From a virus, in the IMG/VR virus record IMGVR_UViG_3300045747_000527, positions 62,001 to 126,000 of that record: a stretch of 64,000 nt of DNA; one strand, given 5' to 3'. This document shows positions 17,701 to 26,400 of this stretch, one piece after another. Below the pieces are notes generated by a model. That model searched no databases and was not told the origin of the DNA. It saw only the letters and a list, made by a program, of their open reading frames with translations. How positions within the stretch are numbered: position 1 is the first letter of the stretch; each line of letters begins with the position of its first letter. The position numbers were made by a program, and so were the translations under genes.

Positions 17701-18252
17701 AAGGATGTCTCCGGTAGGGGCGTCCACCAAGCTGAACCCTAAGCGCACCCCAGGAGTCGGAGGAGGATCTGGGGGAGCAGGCACGATTGGGTAGAAACCA
17801 GCAGTGTCACCCAGCTTGTACACTGTCCCCACGTCAGCCACATCTCGTACTGTCGTCACCCGAACTTCGCCACCAAGGACGGGGTCCTGAAGGGTAGCCC
17901 AACGGTCGCTCAGCACGGAGAACAGTCGCGGCATCCCCAAGGACTCAATGGGGTAACTCGGGAGGCCAACAAAGACAAACTCAGTCAAGTTGTAGTAGCT
18001 GGTGCCTGTCGAGACAAACGTCTTGACTCCGGGGACGGTCCTACTGCCGGCGTAATTCTTGTAGATGTAATCGATGTTTTCCGAAAGTGCCCAGACACCT
18101 CGGTTAGAGTTCTTGGACTTCCCATCCTCCCCCACAGCGATCAGTTTGCCGCCAGTCGTATCAGGAGTGTCATTGTGATCGATCTGGACATTGACTCCGT
18201 AGCCATGCCCAATCTGCCCAGAATCTATGCCATGTGGGTGTGGAAGAGCCAT
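14701..18252 (-). CDS. Tailspike-like protein with right-handed beta-helix
   Basis: 1183 residues; GGAG precedes the ATG. The N-terminal third is mixed beta structure with a Pro run (PAPPDPPPTPG). From about residue 420, FSDLQRAVNYVHAQY introduces a pectate-lyase-like fold, and up to about 1100 the protein shows many repeats of Asn-x-Phe/Ile and Asn-Gly patterns (GNVFLG, DNSFKN, GNNIRQ, DNTIAA, GNHFFN) typical of parallel beta-helix coils. Such proteins bind or cleave surface polysaccharide; no catalytic residues can be named. It closes the block of baseplate genes. Confidence 0.8.
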   Translation of the reverse strand: MALPHPHGIDSGQIGHGYGVNVQIDHNDTPDTTGGKLIAVGEDGKSKNSNRGVWALSENIDYIYKNYAGSRTVPGVKTFVSTGTSYYNLTEFVFVGLPSYPIESLGMPRLFSVLSDRWATLQDPVLGGEVRVTTVRDVADVGTVYKLGDTAGFYPIVPAPPDPPPTPGVRLGFSLVDAPTGDILVADYVIPNATVVNIIFGAKGNYETLASDALLQVMINKTGVPAGVILQNGTRRMLQDLHLGGRSLRHVTDLNGDENQLAFRDVCAPYLNWFSEPIYGTQLSPASPAGHVSILGKLNSAIGGVDCSMPNRVVDKVGELVFDGMEGTVTIPTGNGYTINGESFITTNDPVVQLPWDDQDYYVVISHDDLTPALTYISASTVGSDLTENMVIIALANVSSAFGVFNYQSDLRTKGRHLNGKFEVFVGPDAQCDFSDLQRAVNYVHAQYQCLASPNLDGWRPRLVLRGVTDVSAIAGTVTLPVNSPYAWEIVGEGVGSGSVSSVYKGQALLRGAVGANSVSLEANGSVVHVRRVAFSPGSGTTTAGALAHLGSGSDLSECTFAGVLFGSNFSTAVVQGASAAQLTCRNCQFSSISSTAISNPGGKTVLEDCLFTEVSGSGGWVNTLGGGGSIQRCVFRTVGGAFLSLGIEPADGTDGMFEVAHNDFTGVGLSLVYPGSTAAGQFTVADNSFKNVIFSGRAAITGDNSNGSHSSGESGIGSTKAEICGNVFLGCITSIKFDMDQVESDNSNLVIYGNNIRQTFNTSDVMSFGIVLNNCGHFTVSDNTIAACATGVRALGFAHGAIRGNHFFNCTQYIVDIGAGPFAIDVDANTQTNDSASCGVSMRVASHPGCSFTRNTISVSGVGHTLTSGISVSDSNSTVVRGNAFTYTTSNTVYVSTSAGVRVEGNILRGSSGSWSSIYLVDSTDYHICDNTIRSEDGTTPIPGGGIYVTVSGGPSTCYGTISGNRLTHVVGVGQLSTSGVFSVIYCETTAGEPPKARVFVERNILDSCGCSGAGDNSSVFSIFVSGICQVNHNDIIDPQGSTTGRTTLQACISIQAQTPYVWSSIVHGNQIIINNTLGSSGGVGWYSTFVGIDMNQHGSVMGNTVVGQNPVVGDGSSAVRHGIRVGAERNVADVGNVTHNVSLPVGNGNINLSTGITVGNVGEVNTNGNLSAHASGNVPGV

Positions 18253-18261
18253 GTTGTACTC

Positions 18262-18960
18262 CTAGAACTTCAATTGCCAACGCACTTCCAAAGAAATGCT
18301 TGGCGTCTTAGTGATGGGGGAAAAGGTGTGATAGGCGATAGCCTGTTGCCTGCTGTTAGTGATGTACGCTGGAGGGCTACTGTAGTCGTACACCTGATCT
18401 GCAGTCCGCGTAGCAACCTGAGCCGACGTGAACATTGCAATCTCAGAGAGCGGTATGTTTGTGTACGTTCCCGCCAGATCAAGATCACCTGTGTCGTTAA
18501 ACAGCCACATAAACTCGATGCCTACCGAGGAAACGGAATCTCCAAAAAGAGAAGGGGTGTCGATGCTGATGACGCACGGCTGTAGCCAGGTACCAACAGC
18601 TGCCCCCCTACCGGGAGTTCCAGAGACCTTGATGGGCCGCTCAAGGCAGTGCACAGTGTTGTCTTCATCCGAGAACGTCTGCTGCCCTGGATAATCGTAG
18701 CCGAGAGTACCTAGGCCGGTGGGAATGGTGGCTGTCTGCAGCTCTCCTCCGATCCCAAACCCCGTGTACTTCACTACTCGGTTGTCGTCATGCGTCCAAC
18801 TGCCGTCGCGATTGGGCTTTATCGCCCAAGCCAGAAACTCTCGGCCGGGGAAGACCCACTGGTTATGGCCGTGCCTACAGAGACCGGGAACCTTCTTGCC
18901 GCGTTCTCGTGCCGTGATGAACACGTTCGAGGTAGCACCTATAGTGTCGCTGAGTAACAT
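18262..18960 (-). CDS. Structural protein of unknown role, baseplate region
   Basis: 232 residues from the ATG at 18960, chosen because GGAGGA lies 4 bases upstream; two upstream in-frame starts exist. The sequence is beta-rich with many Thr, Gly and Tyr and no membrane segment. It has three cysteines and a HGHNQW cluster near residue 30. It lies between the large baseplate-type protein and the beta-helix spike, and is likely part of the baseplate or spike attachment. No family recognised. Confidence 0.65.
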   Translation of the reverse strand: MLLSDTIGATSNVFITARERGKKVPGLCRHGHNQWVFPGREFLAWAIKPNRDGSWTHDDNRVVKYTGFGIGGELQTATIPTGLGTLGYDYPGQQTFSDEDNTVHCLERPIKVSGTPGRGAAVGTWLQPCVISIDTPSLFGDSVSSVGIEFMWLFNDTGDLDLAGTYTNIPLSEIAMFTSAQVATRTADQVYDYSSPPAYITNSRQQAIAYHTFSPITKTPSISLEVRWQLKF

Positions 18961-19012
18961 CGATTCCTCCATGGATAGAATAGCAAGCCGGCACACATGA
19001 TGTACAGCATCG

Positions 19013-22000
19013 TCAAGAAATGAAGTAGTAGAACTGGACGCTTCCTGCCGTTGTCAAGTTCCAGGTGAATGTTCGCGCTCGCCAGGTAACGGCGAACCCC
19101 TGGCCTGTACAGGGTGTTGTCAGGCCTGAGAGGTCTAGCGCTGTGTACGTTCCCTGTGACTGCGACAACGGAACCCCGGTGACGATGCTGGTAGATGGCT
19201 GCGCCAGGAGATCTATTGACGCATAGTCTGCCGCCGACGGTCCCCGCACAGGAGCCCGCACGATCACCACTACGCGGGTCAAGGTGCCTGATCCCGGTAG
19301 TACGCGCAGAACAGTCGTCACATCTTGAGACGCTCCCAGCGCCTGTAGCCCAGCCAGAGCGATCAGGTCGGTGGGCAGAGTACTCGATAAAATGGAGACC
19401 TGTTGACGAGGGCAGAGGCCGTCATGGTCCCACACGAACGAGATGGGTGCCTCATCCAAATGGTGTCTTATGCGCCCAGCTCCGTCGTAGTCATCCCAAC
19501 GAAGCACGCCGCGTACCAGCGGGTCTATGCTCTGCACGACCTTTAGCTTGACCGTGGTAGCTACCAGATCTACTACCTCAATGTCGTCCGAAAGATCTTT
19601 CTGCAGAACAGTCATCACGTTCGTGTAGTGCGGCTTGACGTGCCTCACAAAATCTGCGGCGAACATGATGTGCAAAGGATCGAACGCATCCGCGTTACCC
19701 CTCAGCATGAACCTGAAGTACTTCTGCAGACCAGAGATTGTATTGTTCGCCGTAAACCCACTTCCCCAGCTCGGGCTGTTGACCCAGTCTAGGATTTCCA
19801 CGCCTCCGCACAATGGCGCGAACCTCTCCACTACATCGCCTACCTTGAACTGCGTTGGGCCGACAGACCGTGGGTAGAAGTAGCTGCGCACCAGGGTACT
19901 GTTCTTGTCCTGAATGAGCAGGCGACCCTCTTTCGTGCTGAAGAGGTCGTTGACCTCTACAACCGTACCAGCCTCTTCCGCGAAAGGCAGGCCAAGCAGA
20001 ATCTGCACGCCCACTCGCATACGGAAAACAGAGGGCCCACCCCAGTAGGCGTACCACAAACCCTGCACCGCGGACAGGTAGTCTAGGTTTGGCAGATCTT
20101 TCTTCCACTCCGTGAAAGACTTCTCCGATAGCGGAGGCACCAAGCTGCCGAAGTTAGCCTCGATGGCTGGGCTATTATCCAGGTGAGTCTGCTCTGCCCA
20201 ATATGAGTCAACCGGCGGGTCCTGCGCAGCAAACGTCCCATTCCTGAGCACGATAGCGTTGACGCTCACCCCATTCTGCTCTATCCGCTTGACCGAGTAA
20301 TCCTTACCCTCCTCCAGCACATCCCTGGGGTTAAGTACGTCAGCCTGTAGGCGGGGTACGCTCACTACGAGATCATCTACAGGAATACTCTGCGTCCGCA
20401 AAACTCCAGTGAAAATGGTCTCGTAGTTATCCCGGTAGCCGTTCCACTTGATAAGAAGCGGTCGTGGGTCAAAAGCAAGCTGCTTACCATGCGCGATATG
20501 CACTGGACAGTGAATATCGACTACGCCTCCAGTAGACAGATCTCGCACAGAGAACACAGCCAGATCGCTGCGCAGAACCCCTGCAGCGTAAAAATCCACA
20601 GTCTTGGAGACAACCACACTGGGGACAAACCAGAGTCCAAGCGAAGCAGGAGGCAGCTCCTGGGTTATCCTCATGCAGAGATTCGTGTGAACATACGGAT
20701 CTTCCTCATAGCTGATACAGGTAGCTGCAAAGTTACGCCAGCCTGTAGGACTCCCGTAAAAGTCAGTGCTCAAAACCCGCAGAGAACTGTCGAACACACT
20801 ACGCATACTCGCTTCAAACACAACCATAGAACCCGGAAGCACCACATCCTGAAGGCGCTCCACGTCCCGAGCCCACCAACCCACGTACGTGAGCTTCCCC
20901 ATGACTGTACTATCCGTAGTCCACACCCAAACATAGCCATCTCCCCACACCTCATTTTGCGGGTTCTCAAAGGCCAAAGTATTTGGGTGCCGCCTGCCCC
21001 ACTGGAGGGTCACTGCGGCTGAGCTGCTGGGGTCGCCAATCAGTGCCTGCACCAACCCAGTGTGCACAATCTGCGGCATGACCTGCCCTGTGGCACCTAT
21101 GCGCACAGAGGCCATCTCCGGATACCCAGCTGCCACTAGAGCCGCGTTAATTTGCTCAACTATAGCCTCCGTCCCCATGAGGGGATCGGGGTCACCTGAG
21201 TCAAACACCAGACTGACAAGGGGTCCCCCATCTATGATCAAATCCAGGCGTTGGCCCCCCACGGGCCACGGCTCTAGAGAAAAGCCGTCACCGAATAGCG
21301 GCCCACGACTAATACGAATATCGGTAGATGTGTCTGCCACCTTGAACGAATACGGAAGCCACCGACGCTGGAAGGTGCGTTGGATATCTTTCAGACTCTT
21401 GTTGTAGTCGATCTGCCAGGCAGTCAATAAGATGTTTGCCGCAGCCTGGGCAAAACCGGACCACGCGGTGGCTACCTTCTCCTTGTCATCCAGGAGATCC
21501 CAGAAGTTAGATAGATAACTCCACAGGTACGTTACGTCCGGAACTACCCCCAGGGCCAATGCCGTAGGCACTACGTTCACCAGCATCGTGACGGGCGCGC
21601 TAGACATAGACACCGGTGGTGCCGTGGATACCACCAGTTGTACCTCGAACAAACCCGCGACATCAGGAGCCGCGTACGTAACCTGTGCCTGTGGTTCGTA
21701 GATAAACGTCGCTGTATGATTGACCGTCCATGCCGTGTTAGACCATGTGATCGGAATAGTGTCCCCGTCCACCACGAGCTGATCGTCATTCCAACCGCCG
21801 GCGTAATTGCGGACCCACGCGCCGTCCATCTGTGCCCACCTAGTCGGGCTGACCGTGTACGCGTAGGACTGCATGACACCCTGGGCGTCCCGCGCAGAGA
21901 GCACCAGGGTATCGCCCGGTTTCAGCAGTGGCGCGTTGGCTGCGCTAAACAACGATGCCCCTGGTAGCGCGGAAAACACAGGAGTGAATGGGTCGCCATC

Positions 22001-23011
22001 TTCATCGTCAATTGCGTGACCACTGTAATCATAGATCTTAAACCGGCTACCATCTGGGGCCAGCACCAGGGACCACTGGTACCGAAGGTTAGCGTCCGTG
22101 CTGTTCGGTCGATCACGAAAGGCGAGACTGGCAGAGGCATCCAGAAGAGTGGGCTCTCCGAGGAGGTCCGTTCTGTCAGGGCCCGGCACAGCCAACGGGT
22201 ATTCTACTGGGATGATGGGGACCACACGGTAGCAATCTGCCTGCACGTCAAATATTGAGAGACTCAACGGCGTGACTGCCTGACCCACGAACTCCAGCAC
22301 CGCTCCATTGCCGTACCCGTCTGGTGTATCGGGGGCAAGGGCCGTAAACAGAATTCCGGACTCCCCAATACTCTCTGTAGAGTAAGACAGCGTAGCTACG
22401 TTATTCTCGTCTACGGTCAAGCACAGCGTTGTGTCGTGCCCCACGCAAGCTTGAATACCCGCCGTGCCAGGTATGGGAACGACCCCAGAACTACTGAGCG
22501 CACCACCCCCAGGTACGCCTGGGCTACCCCAAGCGTCGCCGCCGTTGATCACCTCGCCAGAACTTCCACTCCAGGCGTCCCCACCGTCAATTACCTCGCT
22601 AGAACTTCCACTCCAAGCGTCGCCGCCATCGATCACCTGCTCCGGTGCTACTGCTCGGTCTACCAGAGCCACACCCTGCATGGACACCAGTACACCGAAG
22701 CACTTGCCCCCAGTACGGTACACCCCGAGGAAAAACCGATTGGCGGCCGGGTTGTTCAAATCTGCAGGCAGAGAGGCGGTGTTGAACCTAACCTGGAACG
22801 TGAATTTTGATCCTACAGGAAGGTCAAATTCCAAGTCGGCTACAGTGCCGTCATCACTCAGCACGTTCAGCCGGTCAGGAGACCCGTGCGCGGCCACAAC
22901 ACGCCCGGAGGAGGACACCTCTGCACAATCCAGCAGCGTATAGATACTCGTAGCACCCGCGTCTAGACAACGATAACTATCAGAAACAGGTACGTGTTGT
23001 AGATCAGCCAT
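19013..23011 (-). CDS. Large baseplate-type structural protein with PKD/Ig-like domain
   Basis: 1332 residues. The N-terminal 110 residues look like a jelly-roll. A short Ser/Gly repeat region (about 125-165) follows, then a PKD/Ig-like stretch (AVPGPDRTDLLGEPTLLDAS, later YQWSLVLAPDGS). The central part includes a helical section (FWDLLDDKEKVATAW, then SLKDIQRTFQRRWLPYSF) that looks like a baseplate core, and the C-terminal 600 residues are beta-rich. It is encoded downstream of the J-like wedge protein, as expected for a baseplate arm or fibre-connector protein. Precise function unknown. Confidence 0.75.
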   Translation of the reverse strand: MADLQHVPVSDSYRCLDAGATSIYTLLDCAEVSSSGRVVAAHGSPDRLNVLSDDGTVADLEFDLPVGSKFTFQVRFNTASLPADLNNPAANRFFLGVYRTGGKCFGVLVSMQGVALVDRAVAPEQVIDGGDAWSGSSSEVIDGGDAWSGSSGEVINGGDAWGSPGVPGGGALSSSGVVPIPGTAGIQACVGHDTTLCLTVDENNVATLSYSTESIGESGILFTALAPDTPDGYGNGAVLEFVGQAVTPLSLSIFDVQADCYRVVPIIPVEYPLAVPGPDRTDLLGEPTLLDASASLAFRDRPNSTDANLRYQWSLVLAPDGSRFKIYDYSGHAIDDEDGDPFTPVFSALPGASLFSAANAPLLKPGDTLVLSARDAQGVMQSYAYTVSPTRWAQMDGAWVRNYAGGWNDDQLVVDGDTIPITWSNTAWTVNHTATFIYEPQAQVTYAAPDVAGLFEVQLVVSTAPPVSMSSAPVTMLVNVVPTALALGVVPDVTYLWSYLSNFWDLLDDKEKVATAWSGFAQAAANILLTAWQIDYNKSLKDIQRTFQRRWLPYSFKVADTSTDIRISRGPLFGDGFSLEPWPVGGQRLDLIIDGGPLVSLVFDSGDPDPLMGTEAIVEQINAALVAAGYPEMASVRIGATGQVMPQIVHTGLVQALIGDPSSSAAVTLQWGRRHPNTLAFENPQNEVWGDGYVWVWTTDSTVMGKLTYVGWWARDVERLQDVVLPGSMVVFEASMRSVFDSSLRVLSTDFYGSPTGWRNFAATCISYEEDPYVHTNLCMRITQELPPASLGLWFVPSVVVSKTVDFYAAGVLRSDLAVFSVRDLSTGGVVDIHCPVHIAHGKQLAFDPRPLLIKWNGYRDNYETIFTGVLRTQSIPVDDLVVSVPRLQADVLNPRDVLEEGKDYSVKRIEQNGVSVNAIVLRNGTFAAQDPPVDSYWAEQTHLDNSPAIEANFGSLVPPLSEKSFTEWKKDLPNLDYLSAVQGLWYAYWGGPSVFRMRVGVQILLGLPFAEEAGTVVEVNDLFSTKEGRLLIQDKNSTLVRSYFYPRSVGPTQFKVGDVVERFAPLCGGVEILDWVNSPSWGSGFTANNTISGLQKYFRFMLRGNADAFDPLHIMFAADFVRHVKPHYTNVMTVLQKDLSDDIEVVDLVATTVKLKVVQSIDPLVRGVLRWDDYDGAGRIRHHLDEAPISFVWDHDGLCPRQQVSILSSTLPTDLIALAGLQALGASQDVTTVLRVLPGSGTLTRVVVIVRAPVRGPSAADYASIDLLAQPSTSIVTGVPLSQSQGTYTALDLSGLTTPCTGQGFAVTWRARTFTWNLTTAGSVQFYYFIS
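22526..22640 (-). repeat. Tandem 42-base coding repeat (three copies)
   Basis: Within the large structural gene, three consecutive copies encode EVIDGGDAWSGSS-type units of 14 residues, the last one degraded. The DNA copies differ at third positions, so the amino acid pattern has been kept. It forms an Asp/Gly/Trp/Ser linker between the N-terminal jelly-roll and the PKD-like domain. Copy number may vary between related phages. Confidence 0.85.
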
Positions 23012-23040
23012 GGTCTGCCCTTACCAAATCTGACACGCTA

Positions 23041-23061
23041 CGGCTACAGTGGTAGTAGCCG
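23041..23061. other. Short hairpin between divergent genes
   Basis: CGGCTAC (23041-23047), a 7-base loop and GTAGCCG (23055-23061) form a perfect 7-bp stem. It lies in the 59-base gap between the start of the large minus-strand structural gene and the start of the plus-strand zinc-ribbon gene. No T-run follows on either strand. It could be an operator or an mRNA leader element; there is no direct evidence. Confidence 0.5.
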
Positions 23062-23070
23062 AAACGCGTC

Positions 23071-23427
23071 ATGATCTTGCTATTTTGCGAAGAAGAGAAT
23101 ACGCTACCAAGCATGCAACTGATATGCATGGACCCAGACGAGATCTCAAAGTTACTAGAGGGCCACACGAACATTGTGACCCCCATGGCAGAGAAACGCG
23201 AAGCCTTCTACAAGAGCCAGCAGTGCCCCAACTGCGAGAGCACGTCCCTTACGAGGAGCACGAACAGTCGTATCGCATTCCGGGGCGACGATCCTCTTGC
23301 CCGGTACGTTATGACCTGCCAAGACTGTGATTGCGTTTTCGATCCTCACTCGAACCTCGTACTTGAGATGGGAAACCGTGCCAAACTGAAGTCAGCAATA
23401 CCCCTGCTATCGGGGCCCGAAGACTAG
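23071..23427 (+). CDS. Zinc-ribbon protein on the opposite strand to the late genes
   Basis: 118 residues, plus strand, filling a gap where the minus strand has no gene. Two pairs, CPNC (about 51-54) and CQDCDC (about 83-88), about 30 residues apart, form a zinc ribbon; DPLARYVMTC and FDPHSNLVLEMGNRAKL surround the second pair. The start is uncertain: 23071 is the first ATG, but 23113 and 23128 are also possible and none has a strong ribosome site. Its stop overlaps the stop of the convergent baseplate gene. A regulatory role would fit a lone zinc-ribbon gene. Confidence 0.65.
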   Translation: MILLFCEEENTLPSMQLICMDPDEISKLLEGHTNIVTPMAEKREAFYKSQQCPNCESTSLTRSTNSRIAFRGDDPLARYVMTCQDCDCVFDPHSNLVLEMGNRAKLKSAIPLLSGPED

Positions 23428-26400
23428 CGCCGTGTGACCACTACCTTTCCGGGGAAGAAGGTCGATAGCCGCCCATGAGATATCACGTTGCTCGACCGCA
23501 CCACAGAAAGAACCCGACTAGCGTTCGTGTCTAAAGAGACCAGCACCAGGGGATTCTGCACGAACGTCGCTCCCCTCCGCATAGCCAGCTTCTGGATAGA
23601 GGACGCCTGCGCATTGTCGGTCGGCCCAAGCCCCGCCAGATACGCGTCTACATCTGCCTGGACTACCTCCATGGATGAGCCGCCTTGGTACACCAACTCG
23701 AAGTACAAGTAGCTAGGGAAGAGGTGTCGCGCCAACAGACTCGCCGTTACCACGCGATCCAGTTCAGCTCCAATGAAGAGCTGCACGGACTCGGTAAGTG
23801 AGGAGTAGTCATAGTTGACCTGGACATTCTGACCCGCGAGCGTGGCAGCGTTCCCCAGGTCATCAGTTTCGCCGTTCAGCAGCAGCTGACGACTGAAGAC
23901 CATATTCACGTCTTCCTCGGTAGAGAAGCTCAAGTTCGGGTCTACCACCTGAAGGTGATACCCGTCCGCCTCGTACCCAGTAGCGAGCAGCACAGTTCCG
24001 TCAGGAATATTGTACAAATCTCCGGCACCGTCTGACAGCAGCTGCACATCCATGTAGTACAGGCCACTCTCGACCTGATTCTGCATGGCTGTAACGTGAG
24101 TGCGCTGTGAGCCGGTCCTTCTGATCTGAAAATGCTGGCTGTTCCACTCTGACGTGATTTGAGCCTGGTCTTCCGGCACCAGCAGCAACCCCATGGTATC
24201 CCCCATGCTGCGGGTGAGGCCGGTGGTCTTGATGGTGTAGCTTCCAGCGTTGACTGCAGCGTTGCTGAGACCGTCTGTGCTACCTAGATAATTCGGCAGT
24301 CCCAAATAAGGTACAGCCCACAGAGCGTACCTCAGCAGATCTGTCGAGTAGACTCTAGGTATCTCTATAGAAAAATCTGCCTCAAGCAAAAGTCTACCGG
24401 TGTCATCTATCGACGCTATGGTGGAGCCGAGCTGCTCATTGATGAAATTGACGAGACTACTCGCGTTCACCACTTGGTCGGTGAACAAGAGGGTCTTGCG
24501 CGGACCACCTCCGAGACGGATGTCCATGAACTTACCCACTACGCCCGCGAGGTTGAAGTCAGCAGTCGCTAGTATCGGCCGGTACGTTATGTCAATTTGA
24601 TCTCCAGCCCGAACCCTGCGAGTGACAAAGTCCAGTTCCTCCGTACGAGAACTCACCACCTGCGCGTTGAAACTGTGTGCGGAGACAAGTCCATACCCGG
24701 TCCCAGCCGCCCTATCTGGTGTGCTACGCAAGTTGTTGGGAATTTTGGAGGTAGGGTCAGGGATAATCACTCTGGACAAAGCCGGGTCCGGTATGAACCG
24801 TAAAGGAACACCGTTCACAGTAGCCGTGAAGTGCGTACGCTTGACCTCTGTCTCCTGGATGACGTCAGGGTCACTTGGAAAGTTACGAACAGCTGCACAG
24901 TTAGCTGGACGGTCGGCCGTATTCAGCAACGCCGGCCGGTAGCCTCCCAGTACCTCCATAGAGGTAGGATCTTTAAAGTAAATCCTGGCAGTGCCAATCG
25001 ACCGAGTACCTACCTGCACAGGAACGTCATACTGTGGCTCAGGGAACCGGGTGATCTTCTTGTCCTCGTCAAAGTCAAGAACGTACAGACGAGCCGTGTC
25101 AACGTGCTTTAGGTAGGTATTCTTAGCTACACCTGCGCCCTGGATTTGCACAGAATCAAGCTCTGCATCCAAAGCTGCCCTAGCCCCTTCCGGCGTCTCA
25201 GCCCACGTAGCAGGGTCAAGCCAAGAAAACGCAGGCGGTTCCCGCACGTTTATGATCTGGCGGTTGTCGTCCATAGCGTCAATGCCGAAGTACTGCGAGC
25301 CGCCCGTAGGTATGGCCGCGGAAACGTGCAACCACGAAAAGTCAGATCTGAGCTGCAGCCGGTGCTTACCGTCCAGAGGGAAAAGACTCGCCACACCTGG
25401 AAGCCGCGAGTTGATCGCGTCCACCAACTCATCTTTGTTCATCACTCCACCGAGAGGCACCACCCTTGGGAGCTCATTATCTGCCGGAGATGCAGAGTAG
25501 TCCTTGTAGATGTACAGAGCAGCTTCGGTAGGCAGAGGGTAGGCCACATCTTCCAGCGGCACACGCCCTATGATCCCAACTATCGCATGGGACGTCACAC
25601 ACTTGACCCCAGTTCCTAAATTGGAGAAGGAACTAGACCGAATGTCTACAGGCACACCGTAAGGAACCTGGTGCCCAGTGGGCTGATTGCTACTGTCCAG
25701 AAGGTCTACCGAACGGATCTGAACCAATGGAAACTGAAGACCCGCCTGTACTCGTAACACCTCCCAGCCGACGCCCACAGCGCTGGTAGTCAGAGGAGCC
25801 GATAACTCCAGGTTTTTGCTGCCCGTGCCTGCCACCCTCAGGATGCTGTAGTCTCCAGCGTCTACTCCATCCGCGATACGCAACCTGTCTCCGGCGGCAA
25901 CACCGAAGTTCTGGAAGTTCACCGCACCGGCCGTAGTGAAGACGTTACTGGACTGAGCAGTACTTCCGTCGCCACCGGATGCCTTCCGCAGTGTAGGCTG
26001 CCGGAGGTTTACGGTGACAGTCTTGACGATCTTGTAGCGCAGGAACTCCTGGGTAGAGCTGAACGGTGGGGTAACCTGTAAGCAGCCATGATCTGTGCTG
26101 CCTAGGGGTTCCACTGCGTTCGACCTGCCGACACGCAGGATGGTCCTCGTGCCAGCGTCAGGACCTGTCTCCACTATCAGGCTATCCCCCGGCTCCACGC
26201 CCATCGCCCCAAAGTTAACGGTGGTGGGCATTCCGCCGTACCAGTACGAATCATCCGAAACATCAGGGGTAGGCCTATCCCAGAAGAAATCACGCTGATC
26301 TGATATCGTTCGGCCGTTTACACCGTCACGGAAAAGAGGATTCTCGTCCTCCAGGTCTGCGATAACCTGAGACGCCGCATCGGCAGCCTGACCTCGCACG

